Source of the DNA: an uncultured Oscillospiraceae bacterium
GTDB taxonomy: Bacteria > Bacillota > Clostridia > Oscillospirales > Oscillospiraceae
Length of the DNA: 64,000 nucleotides
NCBI GenBank assembly: GCA_934572335.1
Contig: CAKTKU010000007.1
Coordinates: 1-64,000, forward strand
Direction of reading: 5' to 3'
Position numbers and translations under genes: made by a program. Under the pieces are notes generated by a model. The model was given only the letters and a program-made list of their open reading frames with translations, did not search any database and had not been told where the DNA came from. Shown here piece by piece: positions 23,530 to 33,390 of this stretch. The first letter of the stretch is position 1; each line of letters begins with the position of its first letter.

Positions 23530-25836
23530 TCAGCCGAGATACTGCGTTCCGCCGGTGCTGCCCCAGTCATTGCTGCCCCAGCCGGAGTTGTTGCCCCACA
23601 GGTCGTCATTGCCTGTGCTGCCCCATGTGCTGCCGTCGTCCCACGGGGCGATGATGGTGTTGTTGTTGTCGTTTGTGCCGGTGCCCCAGCCGGTCGAAGT
23701 GTCGCTGTCAAAGTCGTTGCTGGGATACACGGTGTCCTGAATGCCGAATATTCCGGTGTTCTCGCCGATATACGGGTAGGTGAACGCCTTGTATTCAAGC
23801 CCGTCGTGCAGCGGCTGCATCACCTTGCGCCACAGCTGCGCCGCCGGGTTGCCGGAGACGTTGATGGTCGCGGGCGTGTCAAAGCCCGTCCACACCGCCG
23901 CGACATAGTACGGCGTCACGCCGCAGAACCAGCGGTCCTTATAGTCGCCGGACGTGCCGGTCTTGCCCGCCACAGGGACGCTGTACAGCCGCGCCTCCTT
24001 GCCGGTGCCGTTTTCAACGGCATTCTGCATCATGTAGGTCATGGTGTAGGCCGTGTTGGGCTTGAACGCGGAGATGGTGCTGGGGGAGTTGTCGATGACG
24101 GTGTTGCCGTCAAAGTCCGTCACGAGCGAGTAGGTGCGCCCGTAGGTGAATATGCCGTCGTTGACGAACGCGCAGTATGCCTGTGCCATCTCGCGCACAG
24201 TCACGCCGTTTGTGAGCTGGCCGAGCGCCATGGGGGCGTAGTTCGCGTCGGCGGGGACAAGGCTCGTGAAGCCGAGCTTCGTCGTCAGATAATTATATGA
24301 GGTCTGCGGGCCGAGCTTATCCACTATCTGCGCCGCGACGGTGTTCAGCGAGTATTGCAGCGCCTGGTATATCGTCACCACGCCGTAATAGACGTTGCTG
24401 TCGTTCGCGGGGTACCAGTCCGTGCCGCTCAGATGCAGTCCTGCCTGGTCGTTGACGAGCGTCGTCGGGGTTATCAGCCCCGTGTCCACCGCCGGACCGT
24501 AGGACGCGAGCGGCTTTATCGACGAGCCGGGGGAGCGGTACGTCCCCGTGGCGCGGTTGAGCGGGAAGTTCCTGTCCTTCACGCCGACGCCGCCGGAGAG
24601 CCCGAGTATGCGCCCGTCATAGGGATTCATCACAACGATCGCGCTTTGAAGCTGCTGATTGCCGCCCGCACGGGGGATGGCGGTGAGGTCGGTGTACACC
24701 GTGTCTATCGCGGTCTGCACGCTCACATCCACGCAGCAGTAAATCTTGTATCCGCCGTTGTAGACGAGGGTCTGCGCGGTCTCACGGCTTATGCCCTTGC
24801 GCTCCATGAGGTCGTTTATAACGTCGGAAATGACGACCTCTTCATAATAGCTGTATATGCGCTGGGTCGTCTCCTCCTCGGCGCTGTGGATGAACACAAG
24901 CTCCTCGGCGACAGCGTCCTTGTACGTCTGATAGTCGATGTAGCCCTGCTCGTACATCTCGCGCAGGATGGTCTCCTGACGCTCCTTGTTGTTCTGCTCG
25001 TTGTAGAACGGGTCATAGTACGTGGGCATGTTCGTTATGCCGACGATGGAGGCGCACTCGGCGAGCGACAGGTCCTTCACGTCCTTGCCAAAGTAGGTCT
25101 GCGCGGCGGTCTGCACGCCGTAGCAGCCCTCGCCGAAGTATACGGCGTTAAGGTACCATTCTATGATCTCCTGCTTGTCGTAGCGCTTTTCAAGCTCCAG
25201 CGCGCCGAAGATCTCCGTCAGCTTGCGCTGCACCGTTATCTCGTCCTGACCGGTGAGGTTTTTGATGAGCTGCTGGGTGATGGTCGAGCCGCCGTAGCTG
25301 TTCTGCATGGTGGCGAACATCTTCACGAATGCGCCGGAGGTGCGGTACCAGTCGACGCCCTTGTGGTCGTAAAAGCGCTTGTCCTCTATCGCGACGACCG
25401 CCTTCTCCATGTACCAGGGGATGTCGCTGTAATCGACCCATATGCGCTTCTGCTTGCCGGAAAGGGTGCTCAGCTCGCGCCATTCGCCCGCCGCGTCCTG
25501 ATAATAAATAGTGCTGGACTGGTTGAGCTTATAGTCCTCAAGCGACAGGTCGAGATTCGGCGTAAGGCAGGTCTTAACATAGTAGGCAAACACGCACGCG
25601 AACAGCATCCCCGTTATTGCGAGGATGAGCAGTATCGTGCCGAAGACCTTGAAAACACTGCTGAGCACGGAGCTGACAAGCTCCACCGTGACGTCCGCGG
25701 CGCGCAGCACGAAGCGCGGCCTGCGGCGCGGCTTATCCTCGCGCGCGGCGTCGACATTGCCGTCGCCGGGGCGTATATCATCGTCCGCACCGTTCAGGCG
25801 GCCGGTGCTGTTTTTTCTGGGATCGTTGTTGTTCAT
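23530..25836 (-). CDS. Class A penicillin-binding protein (PBP1a family)
   Basis: 768 residues. A basic cytoplasmic N-terminus is followed by one membrane helix (about 64-88). The GT51 transglycosylase domain (about 110-300) has VAIEDKRFYDHKGV with Glu151 and GGSTITQQLIKNL. The transpeptidase domain has Ser438 in SPGSSIKP, SLN at 496-498 and KTGTS at 625-629. It polymerises and cross-links peptidoglycan. The last ~65 residues are an extracellular low-complexity tail of Asn, Gly, Trp, Ser and Asp, beyond the family core. No neighbour is clearly in the same operon. Confidence 0.95.
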   Translation of the reverse strand: MNNNDPRKNSTGRLNGADDDIRPGDGNVDAAREDKPRRRPRFVLRAADVTVELVSSVLSSVFKVFGTILLILAITGMLFACVFAYYVKTCLTPNLDLSLEDYKLNQSSTIYYQDAAGEWRELSTLSGKQKRIWVDYSDIPWYMEKAVVAIEDKRFYDHKGVDWYRTSGAFVKMFATMQNSYGGSTITQQLIKNLTGQDEITVQRKLTEIFGALELEKRYDKQEIIEWYLNAVYFGEGCYGVQTAAQTYFGKDVKDLSLAECASIVGITNMPTYYDPFYNEQNNKERQETILREMYEQGYIDYQTYKDAVAEELVFIHSAEEETTQRIYSYYEEVVISDVINDLMERKGISRETAQTLVYNGGYKIYCCVDVSVQTAIDTVYTDLTAIPRAGGNQQLQSAIVVMNPYDGRILGLSGGVGVKDRNFPLNRATGTYRSPGSSIKPLASYGPAVDTGLITPTTLVNDQAGLHLSGTDWYPANDSNVYYGVVTIYQALQYSLNTVAAQIVDKLGPQTSYNYLTTKLGFTSLVPADANYAPMALGQLTNGVTVREMAQAYCAFVNDGIFTYGRTYSLVTDFDGNTVIDNSPSTISAFKPNTAYTMTYMMQNAVENGTGKEARLYSVPVAGKTGTSGDYKDRWFCGVTPYYVAAVWTGFDTPATINVSGNPAAQLWRKVMQPLHDGLEYKAFTYPYIGENTGIFGIQDTVYPSNDFDSDTSTGWGTGTNDNNNTIIAPWDDGSTWGSTGNDDLWGNNSGWGSNDWGSTGGTQYLG

Positions 25837-26069
25837 TGTCCGGCGGACACCTCCTTCTGAGGGACTTATGTACCGCGCACGTGCCGTGCCGCGCGGGACA
25901 GGTGATTATAGCACTAATATACTAAATTAGCATTATATCACACCTTGTCAACGAACGGTAGAGGAAATGTGAATTTTTCGCGTGATGGGCGCAGAAAATG
26001 CAGCACGTATATTTTCCCAGATTTGAGAAATAATTATACCTGTACTTTTTCGACTGAGGGGCGTGAACC

Positions 26070-26411
26070 ATGAAGCTGAGAATGAGGGCGGCGCTTTTGG
26101 CGCTGCTGGGGACAGCGGCGGTGTATACGGGGCTGGGCGCGGTGAAAAGCCTGCACCCCGCCGTGCGCGACGCTCTGCCAACGGAGATATACGCGCGCTA
26201 TTCCGCCCGCGAGGAGGCGGCGCAGTTTTTCCTCAAGAGCTGCGACGGCTTTGTCGCGGTGTACACCGCCTCGCGCAGCCGCGCGCCGGAGTCGGTGACG
26301 GCGATAGAGGTGGCTTCGCTGCGCTCGGCGGACAGAGCCATGATCGAGCGCGGCATCCCTGTCGCCGACCGGCAGGAGCTGCTGGAATTACTGGAGGATC
26401 TGGGGTCGTGA
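26070..26411 (+). CDS. Small exported/anchored protein with BofC C-terminal-like domain
   Basis: 113 residues. A signal-anchor occupies about 1-25. The C-terminal half (EAAQFFLKSCDGFVAVYTASRS, then LRSADRAMIERGIPVADRQELLELLEDLGS, split here) follows the pattern of BofC C-terminal domains: a residue run ending in LEDxGS. BofC restrains SpoIVB in B. subtilis sporulation, but short clostridial proteins with this domain are not characterised. It is divergent from the PBP gene. Confidence 0.62.
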   Translation: MKLRMRAALLALLGTAAVYTGLGAVKSLHPAVRDALPTEIYARYSAREEAAQFFLKSCDGFVAVYTASRSRAPESVTAIEVASLRSADRAMIERGIPVADRQELLELLEDLGS

Positions 26412-26441
26412 CACAATCGCAAAGAGAGTTATAATTCGCTA

Positions 26442-26470
26442 TTGATTTATCTGCGGCAATAGGGTAAAAT
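26442..26470 (+). promoter_or_regulatory. Promoter of the DUF1292 gene
   Basis: TTGATT-17-TAAAAT, followed by a 25-base leader with GGAGG before the ATG at 26500. Confidence 0.6.
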
Positions 26471-26499
26471 AGTGTTACAATACAAGCTGGAGGTAAGAT

Positions 26500-26784
26500 A
26501 TGAGCGAGGAATTCGGAAGCGATTTTGTCACGATAGTGGACGATGACGGCCAGGAGTTTGAGCTTGAGCTGCTCGACACTATGGACTATAACGGCAATAC
26601 CTATACGGCGTTTCTTCCGGCAGACATGGCGGAGGACGACCCGGACTACGGTATGATAATCCTGCGCTCGCAGCTTGACGAGAGCGGCGAGGAGCTGTAC
26701 GAGTCGATAGACGACGAGGACGAGCTCAACGATGTGTACGAGCATTTCATGGTTCTCCTCTTTGACGACGAGGACGAGGAATAA
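26500..26784 (+). CDS. DUF1292 protein
   Basis: 94 residues, strongly acidic. It matches the DUF1292 family: FVTIVDDDGQEFELELLDTM near 9-28, YTAFLPAD near 35-42, and the C-terminal DEDELNDVYEHFMVLLFDDE. B. subtilis YrzB is the family example, with unknown function. It has its own promoter and lies just upstream of the structured RNA. Confidence 0.88.
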   Translation: MSEEFGSDFVTIVDDDGQEFELELLDTMDYNGNTYTAFLPADMAEDDPDYGMIILRSQLDESGEELYESIDDEDELNDVYEHFMVLLFDDEDEE

Positions 26785-26864
26785 GTTCCGCTCCCGCGGC
26801 ATATAGCTTATTATGCCCGCAAGGAGCAGGAGCGCGGTGCTCGCACCGCCCATAAAATAAATCA

Positions 26865-27070
26865 GGTTCCTGCTGTGTGCGTGCTGCTCTTTCCAGAGCT
26901 TCACGACCCATTAAACCCACATCTCTAATAAGGGATGCCGACTTGAATCTGCGGATTGCAGGCCTCCCGGCGCGAGCCGGACGTTGGAAGCAGCGAAACA
27001 GAACTTAGGCGACCCACCTGCCCATTCGTGCAGGTTATAATTGGGTCGGCACGGCATTTGCGGGGCACAC
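26865..27070 (+). ncRNA. ssrS: Structured RNA, probably 6S RNA
   Basis: A region of about 200 bases with no gene, ending in a strong terminator. Its ends pair: GTGTGC at 26875-26880 with GCACAC at 27065-27070, and GTGCTG at 26881-26886 with CGGCAC at 27047-27052. Inside is an apical hairpin where GACCCA (27011-27016) pairs with TGGGTC (27042-27047) and CCTGC with GCAGG. A long closing stem, open middle and apical stem on a ~190-base RNA is the 6S layout, in which the RNA mimics an open promoter and binds RNA polymerase. The match is by shape and by resemblance to clostridial 6S sequences as remembered; exact ends are uncertain. Confidence 0.5.
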
Positions 27071-27100
27071 CCCCGGAGGTTTTTCCTCCGGGGGCGTTTT
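27070..27100 (+). terminator. Terminator of the structured RNA
   Basis: Perfect stem CCCCCGGAGG / CCTCCGGGGG with a 5-base loop, then CGTTTT. The 5' side touches the closing stem of the RNA. Confidence 0.82.
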
Positions 27101-27124
27101 GCGGTTGTATTTATTCTTGGCAGA

Positions 27125-27172
27125 ATAAAAAAGCTTCCATGCCTTGAAACCATACAGGGCATGGAAGCTTTC
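27125..27172 (-). terminator. Terminator of the larBEC operon
   Basis: Minus-strand stem AAAGCTTCCATGCC / GGCATGGAAGCTTT followed by TTTTTATTC. Confidence 0.88.
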
Positions 27173-27183
27173 TCTATGCTATA

Positions 27184-28377
27184 TTATGACTGAGCGACTG
27201 TCACGGCGCGGAGTATTTCGCCGAATGGCTTGCCGGTCTCCCGCGCGATGCGCGCGACGTCCTCATATTCCGGCTTGCTGCGCTCGACGCCCCAGCCGGA
27301 TGCACGCTTTATCCGCACCCTGCCGTATTCCGTCCCGACGCTCTCCTCGCGGCGCGCGAGCGTGTATCTCGCGCTGACGTATTCCCTCACGCCGATGGTC
27401 GTGGTGTTTGCGAATATGCACCGGAGCATATCGTCCCGCTGCTCCTTCCTGCACATGCAGGTGAGGAGGATCGCGGGGCGGTTTTTCTTCATGCCGATGG
27501 GCGTGGTGTATACATCCAGCGCCCCGGCGCTCAAAAGCGCCTCCTGCGCGTAGCCCAGCGCCTCCGCGGTCATGTCGTCGATGTTGCACTTGAGCTCGAT
27601 GACCTCCTCAGCGGCGTCCCGGCTCTCGCCGATCATCGCGCGCACGATGTTTGCCGCGGCAAAGTCCTTCGTCCCCGTGCCGTACCCCGCGGCGCTGACG
27701 CTCATGCGCGGCATCTCGCCCGCATCGGAGCAGAAGTGCTTCAAAAGCGCCGCGCCCGTGGGCGTGCACAACTCGCCCGTGACGCTGCCGCCGTATATCG
27801 GCATGCCGCGCAGAATGAGCTCCGTCGCCGGGGCGGGAACGGGCAGAATGCCGTGCGCGCATTTCACCGTCCCGCTGCCGACATTGATGGGGGAGCAGAC
27901 GATCGTGTCGGGCGCAAGCTCGTTTATGAGCATACATACGCCCAGTATGTCCGCCAGAGCGTCCAGCGTGCCTATCTCGTGAAAATGTATGTTCTCGATG
28001 GGCTGACCGTGCACACGGCTCTCGGCGTTGGCCAGCAGCATATACACTTCCTTTGCATCCTCCGCCGCGGCGCTGTCCGCCTCGACCCTGTCAAGAAACG
28101 CGAGTATTTCACTCACGGATGTGTGGTGATGATGCCCGTCATGATGGTGGTACGCGTCTGCCTCCTCGCCCTCTTCATGCCCGTCGATCACAACGCTGAC
28201 ATGTGTGCCGGATATGCCGCACTTGCTGTCTGGCGCTGCGGAGACGACGGCGTGCCCATCCAGCGCGCGGTTGAGCCGCGCGAGAAACGCCTCCCTGTCC
28301 GGGTGCAGCTCCAACAGTGCGCCCATGAGCATATCGCCCGCCGCGCCCATTGCGCAGTCAAAATAGAGTGTTTTCAT
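27184..28377 (-). CDS. larC: Nickel pincer cofactor synthase LarC
   Basis: 397 residues. LarC is the CTP-dependent cyclometallase that inserts nickel to finish the nickel-pincer nucleotide cofactor. It starts with the family motif YFDCAMGAAGDMLMGALLEL; a His cluster YHHHDGHHHH at 76-85 probably handles nickel; NIHFHEIGTLDALADILG and the C-terminal ECNIDDMTAE-type segment (KCNIDDMTAEALGYA) follow. It is one continuous gene, unlike lactobacilli where larC1/larC2 need a programmed frameshift. It overlaps larE by ATGA. Confidence 0.94.
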   Translation of the reverse strand: MKTLYFDCAMGAAGDMLMGALLELHPDREAFLARLNRALDGHAVVSAAPDSKCGISGTHVSVVIDGHEEGEEADAYHHHDGHHHHTSVSEILAFLDRVEADSAAAEDAKEVYMLLANAESRVHGQPIENIHFHEIGTLDALADILGVCMLINELAPDTIVCSPINVGSGTVKCAHGILPVPAPATELILRGMPIYGGSVTGELCTPTGAALLKHFCSDAGEMPRMSVSAAGYGTGTKDFAAANIVRAMIGESRDAAEEVIELKCNIDDMTAEALGYAQEALLSAGALDVYTTPIGMKKNRPAILLTCMCRKEQRDDMLRCIFANTTTIGVREYVSARYTLARREESVGTEYGRVRIKRASGWGVERSKPEYEDVARIARETGKPFGEILRAVTVAQS

Positions 28378-29129
28378 AGACTTTTCTTCCTTGCCTCGGT
28401 GTCGATCCTTATCTCGTCAAAATACTTGGAGAGCGCGGCAAAAAGCTCGTCCCTGTGCTCCTGCGCGCGGCCGAGCTGGTCGGCGGTGAATTGCAGCAGG
28501 GCGGCTCTGCCGCTTGTACGCACGCGGAAGTCCGTGTACCCGCGGGAGAAGAGATAGTCCTCGCTGCGCTCAATCTTTTCAAGCCGTTCGTTCGTCAGCG
28601 CCTCCCCGGTCTTCACCCGCGTGGCGAGGCACGCATAGGCGGGCTTTGACCATGTGAACAGTCCCGCTTCCTTGGAAAGGCGGCGTATCTCGCTCTTGGT
28701 GAGACCGCACGCGCGCAGGGGGGAGAGTATATGCAGCTCGCCCGCGGCGCGCATACCGGGGCGGTCGCCGCTGTCGTCGCTCGCGTTTGACCCGTCGAGC
28801 AGCACGGTGTAGCCGTCCGCGGAGGCCGCGGCGATGATTTTTGACATTATGGTGCGCTTGCAGTAATAGCAGCGGTCGGCGGGGTTCGCCCTGACCTTAT
28901 CACAGGCGAGAATGTCAGCATTGATGACTGTCATTTCAACGCCGAGCGCCGCGGCGAGCTTTTTCGCGTCGTGCAGCTCAAACTCCGGCTGAAATTGCGA
29001 TTTTACGTAGTACGGCTTTATGTCCGCCCCGCAGGACACACCGGCATACAGAAGGTATGCCGAGTCGACCCCGCCGGAGAAGGCGAGCGCGGTCTTCGGG
29101 TGCGCCGCGAAGAATTCTTTCAGTTCCAA
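28374..29129 (-). CDS. larE: ATP-dependent sulfurtransferase LarE
   Basis: 251 residues. LarE activates the carboxylates of the pyridinium precursor with ATP and installs two sulfurs. The PP-loop SGGVDS is at 18-23. Cys87 and Cys90 (CYYCKR) plus Cys167 (ACLATR) are all present. The L. plantarum enzyme has only the last of these and gives up that Cys sulfur; three-Cys forms hold a [4Fe-4S] cluster that carries the extra sulfur catalytically, so this one is probably of the cluster type. The gene is followed by larC with an overlap and lies 10 bases after larB. Confidence 0.93.
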   Translation of the reverse strand: MELKEFFAAHPKTALAFSGGVDSAYLLYAGVSCGADIKPYYVKSQFQPEFELHDAKKLAAALGVEMTVINADILACDKVRANPADRCYYCKRTIMSKIIAAASADGYTVLLDGSNASDDSGDRPGMRAAGELHILSPLRACGLTKSEIRRLSKEAGLFTWSKPAYACLATRVKTGEALTNERLEKIERSEDYLFSRGYTDFRVRTSGRAALLQFTADQLGRAQEHRDELFAALSKYFDEIRIDTEARKKSL

Positions 29130-29139
29130 AATGATCGCC

Positions 29140-29892
<753 letters not shown>

Positions 29893-29977
29893 AATAAAGC
29901 CCCCTTGAAACGCAAATTATCTTTCACGTTATTATAGATAGAACTCGGCGGGATTTCAACAGTAAATGATGAAATCG

Positions 29978-30016
29978 TTTTGGTGCAGCCCTCCACGCCG
30001 GAGGGCTGCACCAAAA
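29978..30016 (-). terminator. Terminator of the partner-switching operon
   Basis: A 17-base-pair stem TTTTGGTGCAGCCCTCC / GGAGGGCTGCACCAAAA with loop ACGCC, lying 19 bases past the phosphatase stop. The A/T run forms the base of the stem. Confidence 0.78.
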
Positions 30017-30034
30017 TCATGATATGTATCGATG

Positions 30035-31639
30035 CTATCCGTTGTACCGCATTGCCAGCATCGTTATGTCGTCAAACTGCGGCGCACCGGCGGCGAAGGT
30101 GTCCAGCTCAGCCTGCAGCGCGGGTAAAAGCGCCTCGACGCTCTCGTCCGCGTGCCGGTTGAGCGCCGCGACCATCCGCTCCGTGCCGAAGAGCTCGTTT
30201 TCGGCGTTCGTCGCCTCGGGTACGCCGTCCGTGTATACGAACAGCTCGTCACCCGGGCGAAGCTCAAGCGTATAGTCATGATACCGGCTGCTCTCCATGC
30301 CCGCGAGGATGAACCCGTGCTTGTCGCGGATAAGCTCATACCCGCCGCCCGCGCGGCGCAGCACGGGGTATTCGTGCCCCGCGTTCGCGCAGGTGAGCCG
30401 CCCCGTGGAGATCTCCAGTATGCCCAGCCACACGGTCACGAACATATCGACGGGGTTATTGGCGCAAAGCTGCTGGTTGACCTCTTCCAGCACCTCATGC
30501 GGCGCTTTGCCGCTCTGCGCGCTGTTTTTCAGCAGCACCTTCGTTATCACCATGAACAGCGCCGCCGGAACGCCCTTGCCCGACACGTCCGCGATCGTCA
30601 TTGCGAGATGGTCGCCGTCAATGAGAAAGAAATCGTAAAAGTCGCCGCCGACCTCCTTCGCCGGGGTCATGGTGGCGTAAATGTCAAACTCGTGCCGTCC
30701 GGGGAAGGGCGGGAAAATGCAGGGCAGCATGCTCGCCTGAATGGTCTTTGCCACGGACAGCTCCGCGCCGATGCGCTCCTTCTCCGCCGTCACGTAGGTC
30801 AGATCGTCGATGTAATCAAAAATGTCGGACTCCATCTGACGGATGGATTTGTAGAGACGCTCGACCTCGTCGCCGGTGTCCATATGCTCAAGCTCCGTGA
30901 GCGCGCGCTCGATCGAGCTGTCCTCCTGCTGCCGCCGCACAAAGCTGCCCGTCGCCTCGCTCAGCCGGTTTATCGGCTGCACGATCATCCGCCGGGATAT
31001 GTATATCGCCCCCGCGGCCAGCACTGCGGCAAGCCCCACCAGCAGAATGATGATGCGCAGGAGAAACTCCTGCTGCATCCGGGTTATGTCGTTCATGGAC
31101 ATGTCCACGTCCACATACCCGTGCATCACGCCGTCGTCGTCCTTTATCGGCACGACTGCCGACAGCAGCCAGCCGAATTCATAGTTCGTGACGATGATGG
31201 GGATGTCGTTCCCAGCGAGAAAGTTTGCCTTGTTGTCCAGAAAATCGCCGGGGTAGAACTCCTGAAAATCGCCGAGCTGGAACGCCTCGTCGCTCGTGTC
31301 GGTGTCGTAGACGTAGTAAAAGCCCTCTTCCGTCGGCTTTGTCACCACGGCGTAGACAAGCTCGTTGTTGCGCTGGACCTCGCGCAGCAGCGCCAGCGTC
31401 CGCTCGTACTCCGCGTCCTTTTCCCCGGTCTCAAGATACCGGTCAATGGACCATGGGTCGACGATATCCGCCATCGTGCGGGCGAGGTTTGTGGTCGTGT
31501 CGGTCAACTGCTCGCGCAGGTTCTGCTCATACGTCGCGTAGCTGAACGCGATCGCCGCGCCCCCGATGATGAGCGCAATGAGCGTTATCACGATGGTCAT
31601 CTTTGCGCCCAGTGAGCGCCGGATGCTGAGTTTTGGCAT
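30035..31639 (-). CDS. Membrane-bound PP2C phosphatase (RsbU/SpoIIE type)
   Basis: 534 residues. Two membrane helices (about 13-35 and 190-213) flank an extracellular sensor of about 150 residues of dCache-like character (DIVDPWSIDRYLETGEK, then VPIKDDDGVMHGYVDVDMS). A HAMP domain (about 213-270) and a short coiled coil lead to the PP2C domain (about 295-534) with PAKEVGGDFYDFFLID, TIADVSGKGVPAALFM and the C-terminal FDDITMLAMRY. Such enzymes dephosphorylate a STAS antagonist in response to a signal. It is the last gene of the operon, 11 bases after the MATE fusion. Confidence 0.92.
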   Translation of the reverse strand: MPKLSIRRSLGAKMTIVITLIALIIGGAAIAFSYATYEQNLREQLTDTTTNLARTMADIVDPWSIDRYLETGEKDAEYERTLALLREVQRNNELVYAVVTKPTEEGFYYVYDTDTSDEAFQLGDFQEFYPGDFLDNKANFLAGNDIPIIVTNYEFGWLLSAVVPIKDDDGVMHGYVDVDMSMNDITRMQQEFLLRIIILLVGLAAVLAAGAIYISRRMIVQPINRLSEATGSFVRRQQEDSSIERALTELEHMDTGDEVERLYKSIRQMESDIFDYIDDLTYVTAEKERIGAELSVAKTIQASMLPCIFPPFPGRHEFDIYATMTPAKEVGGDFYDFFLIDGDHLAMTIADVSGKGVPAALFMVITKVLLKNSAQSGKAPHEVLEEVNQQLCANNPVDMFVTVWLGILEISTGRLTCANAGHEYPVLRRAGGGYELIRDKHGFILAGMESSRYHDYTLELRPGDELFVYTDGVPEATNAENELFGTERMVAALNRHADESVEALLPALQAELDTFAAGAPQFDDITMLAMRYNG

Positions 31640-31650
31640 AGGTCACCTCG

Positions 31651-33390
31651 TTAAAGCTTCACAACCAGCGTGTTGAAGCCCAGATACCGCCGGTAGAAAA
31701 ACTCCTGCGCCTTTTTGCGCACGAACGTCATGCCCAGCGCGTCCCCATCGCCGGCGGCTTCCAGCTCAAAGGGGTTGAATTCATAGGAGTTGTCGCGTAT
31801 GTGCAGCGTCAGCGCGCCGCCGCCGTCGAGTATCGCCGTGAATTTTATCAGTACGTCGGACTTGGCGTTTTTCGCCGCGTCCTCAAGTATCGCGGCGCAC
31901 AGCTCCTCCAGCACGAGCGTGGCGCAGTACGCGCTCTGCGCGCTGCACCCCCATTCCTCGCACCGGCGCTGGAACGCCTCCACCTCTGCGCCGAGCGTGA
32001 GCGGGCTGTCGGCGTAGGAGGTGTATATGTTGTCCCCGCGCTCCGCCCAGTCGCGCCGACGCGCCCGCATCCCGGCGAACACGTAGATAAGCGCGCCCAG
32101 CTCCGACAGCGGGTACACCCACCAGAACGACAGCACGTCCCGGCTGCCGAGTATGAGCGTCAGCGGCAGAAAGCAGATGAAAAGCCGCAGGGATTCCGTC
32201 CAAAACGCGCTCCGCACCCGCGCGGACGACTGGTCGTAGTATATCATGCACTGGTTCCAGAACGCGGGCAGTATGCTCAGTAGATAGATGTGCAGCGCCG
32301 TCACGCCGAGTGTCCAGCTCGCCCCCTCAAGACCGAACAGCGAGCACAGCGGACGCGCGAACGCACCCAGCAGCGCTGCCGCTGCGAGGGAGAACGCGCT
32401 GCCCCATAATAGTGAAAGCTGCATCGTCCGGCGCACCGCGTCCGCGTCGCGCTCTGCGCGGTAGGTGCTCACCATGGGCTGAAGCGTCGTGCCGATGCTG
32501 TCGGCAACGGAGGCGGAGAAGAGCGAGAGGTTATATATCACGTCGAAAACCGCGACGCCCGCCGCGCCGCTCGTGCGCATGAGGAGCTTGTTGACCGCGA
32601 GCACGGTCACGAATTGATAGATATACTGCACGGAGGAGGCAAAGCCCGTGCGCATGCAGCGGGCGAGTATGCCGAAGTCCGGTCTTGTGAGCGCAAAGCG
32701 CAGAACGCCGCGGCGGCGCACGATGTGGCTGCCGCAGATGATGAGGCAGAACGCCGCGCCGATGACTGTCGACCACACCGAGCCCTCCGCCCCCATGCCG
32801 AGGACGATCACGAACACGTAGTTGAGCACGATGTCAACGGCATTGGAGACGACCATCGCCGCCGCGGCGAGCTTTGGCGCGTCGTCACAGTTGACAAAGT
32901 AGAAAAACGGCCCCTGACAGTAGAGCACGGGCACGCATATGAGCTGCGCGCGCACATAGCGCTCTGCAATGGCGTACACTTCGCTGTGCGCGCTGTCCGC
33001 GCCCAGCAGCGACAGAAGCTGCGGCAGAAACGCAAGCCCCAGTGCCGCTGTCACAAGATATACGCCGATGAGAAAGCTGAGAACGCTGTTGAATATCGCG
33101 CGGCCATCGTCCGCCCGTCCCTCCGCCAGCGCGGCGGCGTAGTGGATGGAGCCGCCGATAGAAAACCCGTAGCTCAGAACATTATAAAATAAGTATATCG
33201 GTATGCCCAGCGAGATCGCCGACAGACCGTCCGCCCCCATCTTTGCCCCGACGACGAGGCAGTCGACCATGCCGCCCAGCGCGAGACCGACACTGCTCAG
33301 CAGTGCCGGGGCGAAAAAGCGGCGGAACGCCTTGTCGACAAAGCAGCGCTCACGCGAGAGGCGCAGAGAAGCCGGTGCTGTCGCCGCCAT
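31651..33390 (-). CDS. MATE transporter fused to an RsbW-like HATPase domain
   Basis: 579 residues from the ATG at 33390, which overlaps the STAS stop codon (TGATG). Residues about 20-440 are a MATE-type transporter with 12 hydrophobic helices (LSSVGLALGGMVDCLVVGAK at the start, a second half from about 240). Residues about 455-579 are a soluble C-terminal HATPase domain of the RsbW/SpoIIAB type: N-box LVLEELCAAILEDA, G1 IRDNSYEFNPF, G2 DGDALGMTFVRK. The N-box Asn that holds Mg-ATP is Ala500 and the G1 Gly is Ser535, so kinase activity is doubtful. It could bind the STAS protein next door. The transported substrate is unknown. Confidence 0.88.
   Translation of the reverse strand: MAATAPASLRLSRERCFVDKAFRRFFAPALLSSVGLALGGMVDCLVVGAKMGADGLSAISLGIPIYLFYNVLSYGFSIGGSIHYAAALAEGRADDGRAIFNSVLSFLIGVYLVTAALGLAFLPQLLSLLGADSAHSEVYAIAERYVRAQLICVPVLYCQGPFFYFVNCDDAPKLAAAAMVVSNAVDIVLNYVFVIVLGMGAEGSVWSTVIGAAFCLIICGSHIVRRRGVLRFALTRPDFGILARCMRTGFASSVQYIYQFVTVLAVNKLLMRTSGAAGVAVFDVIYNLSLFSASVADSIGTTLQPMVSTYRAERDADAVRRTMQLSLLWGSAFSLAAAALLGAFARPLCSLFGLEGASWTLGVTALHIYLLSILPAFWNQCMIYYDQSSARVRSAFWTESLRLFICFLPLTLILGSRDVLSFWWVYPLSELGALIYVFAGMRARRRDWAERGDNIYTSYADSPLTLGAEVEAFQRRCEEWGCSAQSAYCATLVLEELCAAILEDAAKNAKSDVLIKFTAILDGGGALTLHIRDNSYEFNPFELEAAGDGDALGMTFVRKKAQEFFYRRYLGFNTLVVKL

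Noticed and set aside
26911..27162. Minus-strand 83-codon frame over the structured RNA
   Set aside because: It crosses two terminators and the conserved-looking RNA stems; no ribosome site.
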